DNA from: Reclinomonas americana ATCC 50394
Taxonomy: Eukaryota; Jakobida; Jakobea; Jakobida
Direction of reading: 5' to 3'
DNA: 33,473 nt
Assembly: GCA_048213135.1 (NCBI GenBank)
Contig: PS015773.1
Location: 1,588-35,060 of the forward strand
Shown one piece after another: positions 23,001 to 32,514 of the stretch; position 1 is the stretch's first letter, and each line of letters begins with the position of its first letter. The position numbers were made by a program, and so were the translations under genes. The notes under the pieces were generated by a model. That model did no database searches, was not told where the DNA came from, and saw only the letters and a program-made list of their open reading frames with translations.

Positions 23001-25213
23001 TCGAGTAGCTTTCCGCAACTCTTCGATGCCTTCACGAAGAGGTCGCATGCAGTCCTCTCGCTGCATCACCAAGGGAAGAAGAGCAAAGGAGAACGGTACC
23101 ATTTTTGAGAAACCGCAACAACACACCAAGGTGTGAACAATCACATTACAACTGACCATGACGTAGAATTGCAATGCCAAGTACTGGTCAATCGACTCGA
23201 GTTTGTGCGACGTGGTGATGTTGGTGTTGAGGGCTGCAGCGACTTGATCCAAGCGGCGGTTGTCAATGAGTTCCTCCAGCTCGGGGAAAAGTGGCACCGT
23301 TCGAAACTCCTCTGCTCCACGACTCATGGTGAGTACGTATACGGCAAGGAGCGTGGCACACCGCCTATGAATTCGCACTCACCAGTGAGGCCGTCGAGTG
23401 AGGCCGGCTGACCTGCGCCTGTCGCTTGCCTGGCGTTTGGTTGTCGACGAGCTCGCTGCTGCCGCAGAACTTCCTCCGCAGCATCTTGGGCCGCAAACAA
23501 CCGATCACTGACTGCGATGATAGCATCCATCAGCTCGCGGCCCGCGACAGCAGACTGTCCGGGCCTGCTTGCGCTGGAGGCCGTCAGACAATCCATCAAT
23601 ATTCGAATTGTGTCGACGGGAATCAACTCCAGAGGGTTTTCAACGCGCCCAAAAACGGCGACATACAGCCGAAGCAGGTGAAACAACAATTGGAAGTCAC
23701 TGACTTGCATCTCGTTGCTCTCAATAGCGTCCTGCATGGCACCAATTCCACACGCACACATGTACTCAGCATTGCATCGACCGACGTCGACTCGTAGCTG
23801 AGTGTTGACTCACCTGCAAATACAGCCGGATGCTCTGAAGGCGACCGGTAAACTTGCGGCATGCCCACAATGCATGCACCAGCTTGATAGATGCATGTTG
23901 TTGGTAAGTCGACGCCTCCAGCAGGAGAGGAACGATCTCCACCAGCCGGTCGAAATCCTCGTCAGAAGGGCAGGCACTGCCAGTGAAATTCGCCTCCATT
24001 GCCGACATGAACTCGGGCGCCGTCAGATCGAGTATCACCTCGTTCGCGACGGAAGAAGTGAGCGCAGCATTTGATGCGCCTGCTTTCACCCGCTTGAAAC
24101 AGTCTCGAAGAAGCACGGCGGGTGGCATTGGACCTGGAGGGAGGAGAGCTAACGTGAGCACAATCGCAGTGGCGTGCTTCACAACGAACTCACGTGCTGG
24201 CTTTCGCTGCTTCTCAGACGGAGAAGACTTTGAAGCCGAGGCCGGAGGAGATTTTGCAGAGGACGCTGAGACGGAGGAGGCGTGTTGAGAAACAAGGCAC
24301 CCGATGCACGGACGGCATGGTAGTCACCTTGAGCTCGAGAGGAAGCAGCTGCAGGGGGGCTCTTCGCGCTCCCATGAGCGCGCGGTGTGCGTGGCTCTGC
24401 ATGTGGTGAGTGACGAGAATGCATTGTGAACATTGTGTGTCAACACACCTGCTGACGAGCTGCCGACCTGCTTGCGAGGTTTCTTGTGGGCATGAGTGGC
24501 CGGGGGAGCAGCAGCGGTGGCCTGCTGCGCATGCGATGCAGGCGGTTTCGCACGCTGAGAAGCTTTGGAGGATCCGGACGCTGCAGGTGCATTCCCCACG
24601 CTGGGTTCTGCTCGTCGCCGTCAGCGAGAACACAGCGGTAGAAGGGCGCAGTGAGCACCCTGAACCTCCCACACACGATATCAACGATCGGGAAGAATGA
24701 ACTCACTTTTGCGGACAGGACCGGCGGTGGGTATTGGGGGACGTGAAGCACTCGCTCCCACGTTTCCCGATGCACCGCCGCCGGCTGCAGCGGTGGCAGT
24801 CGGGGTCGCTGTGTTGGTGGCACGCACGTTCACAGTCTGCGTGAGCCTGCCCTCCCCGAGCGCCTCCGCCACCAAGCCGGCGAACACCGGCTTACTGAGG
24901 ACAGGAAGTGCGCGCTCACTCGCACCCTGCGCAGCAATATCCAGCATGGTTAGTGCGCCGAGTACGTAGTAGAGCACTCGGGCGAGCGCGATGCAATCGC
25001 AACAGCATCGTCGTCTTGGCCAATCCTCATCTGAAACGCGTCATAACGGGAATGCTTCGCGACGTGGTCGCGCAACGATTGCCACTCTGCAGCTGCGGCA
25101 CTTGCTGTTGCTGCGCTGTCGTCGAGCTCCTTGCGCCAAGGCGGTATACCAACATCGCACTCAAAGTACACCGTGATGGTGGCACGCGTGGTGCCACCGC
25201 TCCCAGAGGCCAT
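17073..25213 (-). CDS. ZNFX1: ZNFX1-type helicase: SF1 helicase, NFX1 zinc fingers and RZ finger
   Basis: Twenty-six exons close in phase to about 2060 residues (human ZNFX1 about 1918). The N-terminal 460 residues are helical with Ala/Pro/Ser linkers. Then come the ZNFX1 hallmark EEFRTVPLFPE, Walker A GPPGTGKT (about residue 757), VVIVEEAAE, LIGDHKQL, QHRMRPE, DDYQGEENDIILLSLVRSN and RICVALSRA. A long array of NFX1-type Cys/His fingers follows, then a C-terminal RZ finger (GHWFKCPNGH ... CPDCGATVGGS). Family members bind RNA and act in small-RNA inheritance or antiviral defence. Exons: 25213-25004, 24926-24707, 24607-24449, 24396-24328, 24265-24194, 24133-23814, 23731-23383, 23311-23157, 23060-22668, 22603-22433, 22357-21508, 21252-20955, 20872-20832, 20767-20611, 20550-20492, 20419-20347, 20284-20058, 19994-19770, 19692-19558, 19491-19302, 19226-18716, 18647-18456, 18381-18265, 18199-18047, 17977-17465, 17396-17073. 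Confidence 0.95.
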
Positions 25214-25450
25214 TTTGAGGATTGAAAAAAAGGTGAGGATGCGACGGCGATCGCGACCCGCATTCCTGTCAAATGCATCACATTCCGACCATGTTTCCGG
25301 CCACCACGACTGCGCACAAAGATTCTCACGCCCGGGATAAATGTGCATGTGATCATCTGCCCCGCCAACTTGAACGCACTTGGACCGGCGGTTCCAGCTT
25401 GCCTTGTACAAAACGCATTTCGAATTTTCCTGTCACCTTCTTCTTGTCAC
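25214..25450. promoter_or_regulatory. Divergent promoter region ZNFX1/EMC8
   Basis: 237 bp separates the start codons of two divergent genes and should hold both promoters and 5' UTRs. No individual element was recognised. Confidence 0.4.
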
Positions 25451-27345
25451 ATGGCTGTGAGCTTGTCGACTGAGGCCTTTGCGACGGCGATTCTGCACGC
25501 GTCCGCACACCCCACACGCGCCGTATGCGGAGTGTTTGTGGGCACACAATCGGGAAAGCACGTGGAGGCGCGCCACGCATGCCCTCTCTTCCATCTCTGG
25601 CTCAACTCGTCGGCCATGCTGGAGGTGGCGCTGAGCATGGTGCGGGAGAAGGGAGAGAGGGAGGGAGGGAGAGGGGGAGTGGGGGAGGTGGGAGAGAGGA
25701 GTGTGTGCAAAAGTGTGCTAAAGTACGTGTGCAAGTGTGTATGTGCAGATGTGTGTTGAGTGAGGGTGTGTGTGCAAGAATGTGTGCAGTGTGTGTATGT
25801 GTGCGTGCAAGAGTGTGTGCAAGTGAGTGAGTGTGTGTGCAACAGTGCACACGTGTACAAGAGTGTGCAAGTGTGTGTGTGCAGCTGGTGCAACAGTACG
25901 CAAGTGTGGTGTGTGTGCAAGAGTGTGTGTGTGTTTCAGTGGTCATGAGGCATCTCTCTCTTTCTCTCTCTCTCTCCCTTTCTTACACGTGTGCGTTTCT
26001 CTTCTTTTTTTTTCTTGTGTAGATTGAGGCGTTGTATCCGGGCGAAGAGATTGTCGGCTGTTATCAGGCCAATGAGCGTGCGGATGATGCGGAGCGTGAT
26101 TGCATTGCGCGCTCGTTGCATGCGATGCTGGTGGATCGAGTTCCGCAGGCGTTCTTGTGGATGGTGAGTGTGGGAGAAGGGAAGGGAAAGAGGAGAGAGA
26201 GAGACAACATCATTCTCTGTCACGCATTGGAGAGACTGGGAAGCAGGCGTTCCCTCCTCCTTCATCGCACACGCTGGGAAGCAGACGCGTTCCCTCTTCT
26301 CTCTCACGCCCACACACATTCTCTTGTTCTGAGAGACAGAGACAGCCGCATTCTCTCTTTCTGAACACTCGTCCCTCACTCCCTTTCTCTCTCAGAGCGA
26401 GTGGGGGGCAGAACAAGTTACACGATTCCCCACCACTCTCCCTCTTACCACTTATGCGCGCAATCCCTCGTTGAGAGTGGCAGAGACAGCCACATTCTCT
26501 CCTCTTGAACGCATTTGAGAGACAGGAAGGCTGACGCATTCTCTCCCCTTCCCTCGCGTTGGAAACTGGACGCGTTCCCTTCTGCATCTCTCTCACTCGC
26601 TCTCATTCTGGAAGACAACCGCATTCACTCACTCTCAACTCTAGCGCACACACTCCCTCACTCAGAGAGATAAGATAACAACAGACTCATTCTTTCCCCT
26701 TTCTCTCTCACTCCTCTCCTTCTCACACTCTGGGGGCAGAACAACAGGCACGATTCACTCACCTCCCTTCTCATGCATTCGGAGGGACAGGAGGCAGACA
26801 CGTTCCCCGTTCTCTTTCACACACACACACACGTTACCCTCACACACGCACACGATCCCTCACTCGGAGAGACAGGCAGACGCATACCCTCCCCTCCTCG
26901 CCCTCTCCATTTTTTAATACACGTATCCCTCATTTGGGGAGGCAGAGCAACGTGTGCGATCCTTACTCCCCCTCCCTCCCCACCCTTCCCTCTCCCCCTC
27001 TCCCTCCCTTCTCTACCCCCTTCCCCTCACGCCCTCTTTCCCCCCTCCCCAGGTCCACAACGAGGAGCTTCACCTCCAACAAGATGTGTTTCCGGGCACC
27101 GTTGCGTCCGCTCTCTCACTTTCTTCCCCAGCCTCTTTCCTAATTAACGTGGCCCACAGCTGTACGTCGAGAAGCGCTTGCTCGACGCCGTCGAGTGGCT
27201 GGGAGGGGCGACGGTGAAGAGTGCAGTGGCAAAGACGGCCGCGGTGCGCAAGGCCCACGTGTCGGTGTTTGATTTCGACGATCACTTTGCCGACGTGTCG
27301 CTGGACTGGAGGAATCCGCAGGTGGCTGAAGCGCTGCGAGTATAG
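25451..27345 (+). CDS. EMC8: ER membrane protein complex subunit 8/9 (MPN-like)
   Basis: Four exons (25451-25639, 26023-26163, 27053-27100, 27160-27345) give 187 residues (animal EMC8/EMC9 about 208). Family features are CPLFH...MLEVALSM, the highly conserved GCYQANER, FLWMVHN, and the C-terminal FDFDDHFADVSLDWRNPQV matching the EMC8/9 tail. The protein is a cytosolic subunit of the EMC, which inserts tail-anchored and multipass proteins at the ER; the MPN fold lacks the metalloprotease JAMM residues. EMC8 and EMC9 are paralogues of vertebrates, so this is best read as the single ancestral-type subunit. Intron 3 has a GTTGCGT donor. Introns 1 (383 bp) and 2 (889 bp) are long and repetitive. 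Confidence 0.92.
25640..26022 (+). repeat. EMC8 intron 1: GAG-rich then GTGTGCAA-type repeats
   Basis: The first part is GGGAGAGA-rich. From about 25700 to 25935 it is a degenerate array of GTGTGTGCAAGAGTGTGTGC-like units, ending in a CT tract and poly-T before the TAG acceptor. No coding signal is seen. Confidence 0.75.
26164..27052 (+). repeat. EMC8 intron 2: degenerate tandem repeats
   Basis: An 889-bp intron made of imperfect repeats of the form GAGAGACAGG...GCAGACGCGTTCCCTC with CT-rich spacers. About ten diverged copies with variable spacing run from about 26225 to 26960, followed by a CCCT-rich tract. This is about ten times the usual intron length here. No exon was needed inside it for frame closure. 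Confidence 0.7.
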
Positions 27346-27462
27346 CATGGACGTATGCGTGGAACAGGAGAGTTGTCATGCGTAGCGCATTTTTTGTTTG
27401 TATTGGTAAGGGGCGCATTCGACTCGGCGAATGAGTGAGCGCGAGAGGGAGTGGACTCGTGT

Positions 27463-30400
27463 TTACAGCACCGGCGTGACGGCGACAGCCATGGACTCCT
27501 GTGCGTGACTGGGTGAGAACAGCGTGCGTGAGCAGGAGTTGATGTGGCTGTTTGCGCAACGATGGCACACTCGTCGGTTCCGCGCTGTGACACAATGTGA
27601 GTCATGAAGCGAAAGACAAGGAGAGACAAAAAAAGGCAGAGTCGACTTACCCGAATGCGGAAGAAACCGTCCTCGCCCCAGGCAGTCTGCGCGAGATGGC
27701 AGTGAGAGGAGTGGGGGAGCAAGAGGCAGCATGCAACCAAGGGAGAGAGAGAGAGACAAACCCCTGTGTTGTTGTGGACATGGCGACGATGAACGCAAAA
27801 GAAATGTGAGAAGACGGGGCATCTTCAGTTGTCTGTCAACCAAGCAACTCACCCCTGCAGTCACACGAGTGAGACATCGCACGACAAGCACACATTGTGG
27901 ACGAAGATATACTCACCAGCTGTTCTTGACCTTCCAGAACTGCGACGATGACGAGGAGACTCGTGTTAGTCAAGAACGGGGGAGGACACGCGCCGAAGCG
28001 AGCAGCGACTCAACCTTCACGCCATCGGATGTGGTTCCGTATCCGACAATTACCACGACTGCAAAGCAAAGAGAGAGGAGTAAGAGGGATAGTCATGCAG
28101 GCTCGGTGGCACGACCACAAACCATCTGCGCAAATGACGACACGTGAGTGGTGCGCAGCATGTCAAAATCAATGACAAAAGGCGCAACGATTGGTCAGCT
28201 GGAACGGGTTGAAGGTCACCAGGTGCGACACTGCGGTGTGCGAGTACACGCCACCCTGCCAGGCAAGCTTCAGTCCAGCAAACGACACACTCTAACCATC
28301 GGTAACGCCACACACCTTGTAGTTGTGCAGGTCGGGGTATACCTCGAACGAGACAGCAATCGGGCCATTCGCCACCAACTCCTCCATCATGTTCAGCTCC
28401 GTGGCCGCACCGTAGTAGCCACCAATGTAGTGGTAGTCGCTGTGCAACGGAGCATGTCAGAGGGAGGGAGAGAGTGACGAAAAAAGCGTGGCGAAAGGGA
28501 ACGAAACGAGGTCCAGTGCAGGCGCGGGTTGGAGCAGCGCTTCGAGCACGACACCTACAGCCATGGATGGTGAGAGAGGTGACAGAAGCGGCAGCGTGTC
28601 CTGCACACACCTCCGTGGCAACATACGGGAAGCAGCTCTCCTCCACGTGTCCAAAGTCGTGGCCGTACTGTGCGGTCGCACGAGGCGAGTGCAGTGAGCG
28701 ACGACTAAATTACACAGGGAGACGAAGAGAACCAGACCTTGCCAGCAGCCAGGTACGGGAAGCCGCCTGCGTCAACACATTTCGTCAGTCGGGTGCACTC
28801 GGCACAGGAAGAGAGGTGACAACACACACCGTTGCAGCCGTGCGAGTAGACAGAGCACGAGACAATGTTCTGAGTACTGAGAATGACCTACACAAATACA
28901 CGCGCACGTGCGTACGTGAGCAAAGCACTCAAGTCATACACTTCAAGCAAGGCAGGCAGGCAAACGCACCGTGTTCGTGTTGTTGGAGAGAATGCGCAGG
29001 CGAGCCTCGAGTGTGGCCGCCGACGCAAAGGCGTAGCAACTGCCGCATTGCTGTGTGGTGCACGGTGATGCGCGCGCATGAGCAAGTCAGAGTGGGGGAG
29101 GGAGGGAGAGAGGGAGGGAAAGAGTGCGACTCACCCCCTGGTTGCTGTTGGCGAAAACGAGAAAAAGAAGCAGATGAGTTCACAGCGTGAGAGAGACAGC
29201 AATCGCGCGACAGGCACGCACCGAATGGGCGACACGTAGCTCACCTGTACAAAATAACACAATCAGCACGTGAGAGACTGCCATAGCACCCCCTGCATTT
29301 CGTGTGTATCACGCAACTCCATTGACATTGGTCCAATCCCACGAGTCCGGCAGCGTCGACGACAGCGACGTGGCCGCGTTCTCCGCCAACTCCGGCTTCT
29401 GCGGCTTGGTGACAGCGGCGGCCAACTCCTGGCGCGCATACGAGCCACCGGCACGGCGCTCCATCTGAACAAGGCAGCGTGGTGAGCTCGAGTTCACAGG
29501 TGTGATCCGAGTCACGCTTCACGCAACATCGCCAATGGTCAACCCGAGGTGCTCGTCGTAGGTAGTGGCCGTCCACAGGCTCTGCGCCTTGTTGATGGCG
29601 TCCACAAACTCAAAATCGTGCTCGTACCTATGCACACGCCATGTGAGTCGACGACATACACGAACGAGGCATCACGAAACACAACTTGAGCTGGGCGCGG
29701 AGCGGGTCGACCACGGCCAAGTCGAGGCTCGTGCGGAGCGGCACCTTGGGCGTCTCCGGCGCGTTCTGCGTCTTGATGCCAAAGTAGCAGCCCCAGTTGC
29801 CCGGCTACAAGTGCCATGAGACGAATGAGCAGCGCACGCACGAAACACAATCTATGCTCTTCAAACGGCCTCACCGCATACTGCTCTCCATCGTTATGGT
29901 ACCACCCCGGCAGCGTCTCGGAGCACACAGAGGTCACATGGCCACTCGGATCGGTCACCCACTTGGAGAAGGCGAAGAAACGACGACCGCCGACCTTGAC
30001 TGCACTCACGGTTGAGAACAATGACGCCAAACACACAATGACAAGCGAGAAAACAAACCGTCAAACGACCTGTCATGAGGGGGTTTACATAACAACAGAA
30101 GGTGATTAGTGAGTGTGCAGTGCGCGCCTGTGCACGGTTCTGTTTGTTACACGAAACATGGAATAAATCATGGTCCAGAAACCCTGATTGCCGGCACTAT
30201 CCGTGACCTTGTCGGGGTAATCCAGTGTGACTGTGTACGTGTTCTCCACCTATTGTACGCGCATCCACTGAGCACACACACAGTGGAGAAGAACAAACAA
30301 GCGCGCGCGCAACAGTGAAGGGATTGGTGCAGTTGATGTTGTCACGAGTGAAGCCGGCCGGACCCAAGTGGAACGTCCACGTGCCACGCACCTGTGACGC

Positions 30401-30613
30401 GCGTGCACAGTGAGTTGCAGTCTGTGAGAGAGAGACAGACAAAGACGCAACGTCCTCGTACATGCAGTTTGCGGGGGTCTGTGACTGCGTGTGTGAGCGA
30501 AAAAGATGATCACAAGTGCGTGCATGACACGCAACATCAGCCACCACTGCATATGGAGCAGCAGCGACACAAAACACCGCGAGGAACACGAGAAGAAGCG
30601 CGCAGAACTTCAT
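27463..30613 (-). CDS. CTSC: Cathepsin C (dipeptidyl peptidase I), secreted/lysosomal C1A protease
   Basis: Twenty-five exons close to exactly 478 codons plus stop (human about 463). A signal peptide (MKFCALLLVFLAVFCVAAA) is followed by the cathepsin C exclusion domain (DTPANCMYED, RGTWTFHLG), the propeptide end LPDSWDWTNVNG and the papain-like domain: NQGQCGSCYAFA (Cys about 273), TNHVVVIVGYG (His about 423), KVKNSW (Asn about 444) and the C-terminal RGTDECAI-ESMAVAVTPVL. The enzyme removes dipeptides in lysosomes or phagosomes. Exons: 30613-30536, 30478-30452, 30391-30314, 30249-30153, 29999-29875, 29804-29686, 29627-29528, 29464-29318, 29244-29222, 29144-29135, 29050-28970, 28887-28830, 28766-28738, 28667-28611, 28554-28508, 28439-28316, 28255-28189, 28125-28123, 28058-28015, 27939-27917, 27854-27853, 27763-27762, 27686-27651, 27584-27561, 27498-27463. 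Seven donors are GTTGCG. Confidence 0.95.
27762..27763 (-). other. CTSC: CTSC 2-nt microexon (GG)
   Basis: GG lies between an ACACAG acceptor and a GTTTGT donor. With the other GG at 27853-27854 it completes TGG-GGG, so the product reads NSWGTAWGE, the invariant NSWGxxWGE motif of papain-like proteases. Without both exons the intron would be 230 bp and the motif would be out of frame. Confidence 0.6.
27853..27854 (-). other. CTSC: CTSC 2-nt microexon (GG)
   Basis: GG sits between an ACTGCAG acceptor and a GTGAGT donor, 62 bp downstream of the NSW exon (minus strand). It contributes the last base of the Trp codon and the first base of the following Gly codon. The alternative, a single 4-nt exon GGGT here, would require a non-GT donor. 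Confidence 0.6.
28123..28125 (-). other. CTSC: CTSC 3-nt microexon (ATG) completing the catalytic His codon
   Basis: The upstream exon ends LTN plus C; the downstream exon starts TC-GTG-GTA. Splicing in ATG (between GCGCAG and GTTTGT) gives CAT-GTC, restoring His-Val in TNHVVVIVGYG, the catalytic histidine motif (TNHAVLLVGYG in animals). Skipping it keeps the frame but replaces His-Val with Leu, which would inactivate the enzyme. Flanking introns are 63 and 64 bp. Confidence 0.8.
29135..29144 (-). other. CTSC: CTSC 10-nt microexon before the catalytic Cys
   Basis: CAACCAGGGG lies between CCAACAG and GTGAGT. With CG from the 23-nt exon before it, this gives Arg-Asn-Gln-Gly, which joins to QCGSCYAF in the next exon, recreating the family motif RNQGQCGSC around the nucleophile. 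Confidence 0.85.
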
Positions 30614-30666
30614 GAAAAGCGGATGTAATGAAAAGCACATGAAAATTCTTCGCTGCAATCACTCAC
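30614..30666. promoter_or_regulatory. 53-bp divergent promoter region CTSC/unknown gene
   Basis: Only 53 bp separates the two start codons, so the promoters must be shared or overlap adjacent 5' exons. No element was recognised. If the upstream ATG at 30658 were used for CTSC the spacing would be smaller still, but that would extend the signal peptide with no gain. Confidence 0.35.
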
Positions 30667-32004
30667 ATGGAAAGCTTTGCTGAGCGTGAGGAGGCACTGT
30701 TGAAGGCGATTTTCCGTGCACGAAAACAGAGTGCAAGTTGTGTGTGTGTGTCCACTGTGTGTGTTGCATCTGTGCTTTTCTCATTGTGGTGTTTCATGTG
30801 CAGAGGAGCGCATTCTTGCATCGGACGCGGTTCTGTTTGCACTGCGATGTTCCGCGAGTGTTGTTGATGAGCAAGAGGACGATAAAGAGGAAGAGGAGCA
30901 CAGCAGTGTGTTCATGTTATGCCTGCGTCTGAGCATGTCTGTCATCATCACTGATGATTGCTCACTGTTGACATTCTCTAGATCGCAATTGTTGAGTGTG
31001 TTGCAAAGCAGTGCTGTGTTGCGTGCAGTGGAGGAGCATGCAGCAACAGTGGTGCACGTGGAGGAGGAGGAGGAGGAGGAAAGCTTCGTTATGTTGCCTC
31101 CATCGCCATCACTGCAGATCGTTACCATGCCATCGCCGACGCGATGGATGCAGCAACAGTCGCCACTGATGAGTCGACGCGCAATGTCACCAGTGACCAC
31201 ACGGACTCCGTCGTCTCCGTGTGGTGTGGATCACAGTGGACTGTTGTTTTCGTTGTTTGCGGAGCGGCGGCAGCACGGCGAGAGTGTGTCGTTTGTGGAT
31301 CTCTTGCGCATGTGTCACACGTCGCAGTTGCTTGACAATCGGTTGACGGTGGTCGCGGTGGCGGAGATGGTGGAGCGAGTGACGGCGGAGCGGTGTCGTT
31401 GCGTTGCTTATGCGTGTGTGGAGCGCGATCGGAGGCTCACTGCTTCCGCGCAGCCATGAGTTTGTCGTATGAGCAGTTTCGGCAGGTGCTGGAGGAGATC
31501 TCGGTGTCCAAGTTGCGTCGCTGCACACGATGACGGCGATGATCGCTTCTGCTGCTTAGAGGACATGTATATCGCTGCAGGGATCGCAAAATGTCGGGTC
31601 ATGTCACGAGTCCGGTGTCGCTGGCGCGCATTGCCGACATGGTGGCCGGCGCGTCGCAGTCTCGTTCGCGTATCAACTCGCTTCTCATGCGACGGTTTGT
31701 GGTACTTGCAGACGGTGCGCACGCTTGCGCCAGCGTTCTCACGTGTCTGTGTGTGTGGCAGAAACGGGCCGGCGCAATCGCCCTCGTCTCCTTCTCCACC
31801 GCCACCACCTCCACGACCACAATCGCCTGCATCGCCACCGGCACGCACTCCGCCTCCGCAGCGTCTCCCGCTGAGTGAGCGCATCCGCCAGCGCGTTCAT
31901 CCACTCCAATCGTCGGCCGTGTCGGCGCGCTCCCCGCTGTCGGCCATGGCCAGCAGCATGCTGTCGTCCGGCACGATGCACTTGACCGATCTGGAGTCGT
32001 CGCT
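30667..32004 (+). CDS. Unrecognised Ser/Pro-rich protein (3' end lost in or beyond a gap)
   Basis: Five exons chain in phase: 30667-30730, 30804-31397, 31454-31511, 31581-31694 and 31762-32004 (about 357 residues so far). Three of the introns start with GTTGCGT (31398, 31512, 32005), the last running into a pyrimidine-rich tract and the N run at 32123. The first part is helical with an acidic Glu/Asp run and hydrophobic blocks (SVFMLCLRLSMSVII, FVDLLRMCHTSQLLDNRLTVV). A short helix (YEQFRQVLEEISVSK) and a segment SLARIADMVAGASQSRSRIN follow, then a Pro/Ser-rich region (SPSSPSPPPPPPRPQSPASP). I do not recognise the family. The frame to the stop at 31459 is an alternative 239-residue product if intron 2 is retained. 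Confidence 0.62.
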
Positions 32005-32457
32005 GTTGCGTACTCTCCTTCCGCTTTCGCTTCCACTTCTCTTCCTCCATCTCTTCCCTTCTCTCCCCCTTCTCTCTTCCCCTCCATCTTCCCCTTCTAT
32101 CCCCACTTCTCTCCCCCCTTCCNNNNNNNNNNNNNNNNNNNNNNNNNNNNNNNNNNNNNNNNNNNNNNNNNNNNNNNNNNNNNNNNNNNNNNNNNNNNNN
32201 NNNNNNNNNNNNNNNNNNNNNNNNNNNNNNNNNNNNNNNNNNNNNNNNNNNNNNNNNNNNNNNNNNNNNNNNNNNNNNNNNNNNNNNNNNNNNNNNNNNN
32301 NNNNNNNNNNNNNNNNNNNNNNNNNNNNNNNNNNNNNNNNNNNNNNNNNNNNNNNNNNNNNNNNNNNNNNNNNNNNNNNNNNNNNNNNNNNNNNNNNNNN
32401 NNNNNNNNNNNNNNNNNNNNNNNNNNNNNNNNNNNNNNNNNNNNNNNNNNNNNNNNN

Positions 32458-32500
<43 letters not shown>

Positions 32501-32514
32501 TGGTAGACTCGTAC
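32005..32514. other. Low-complexity region with a 335-N assembly gap
   Basis: CT-rich sequence (TTCTCTCCCC type) runs from about 32015 to the gap at 32123-32457, and (AG)n follows from 32458 to 32496. Introns of both the plus-strand gene on the left and the minus-strand gene on the right enter this region, so the 3' ends of both genes lie in the gap or overlap there. No feature is resolvable inside. Confidence 0.8.

Noticed and set aside
24133-25213. The helical N-terminal region as a separate gene upstream of ZNFX1
   Set aside because: Exons from 25213 through 23311 join in phase into the helicase portion with no stop codon or alternative start needed.
31144-31459. Stop at 31459 as the true end of the plus-strand gene
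   Set aside because: A GTTGCGT donor at 31398 joins in phase to further exons with coherent coding sense; the 239-residue product is retained only as an intron-retention possibility.
826-32010. GTTGCG introns as U12-type (minor spliceosome) introns
   Set aside because: U12 donors are RTATCCTT; GTTGCGT shows no resemblance and no TTCCTTAAC-like branch site was noticed near the acceptors.
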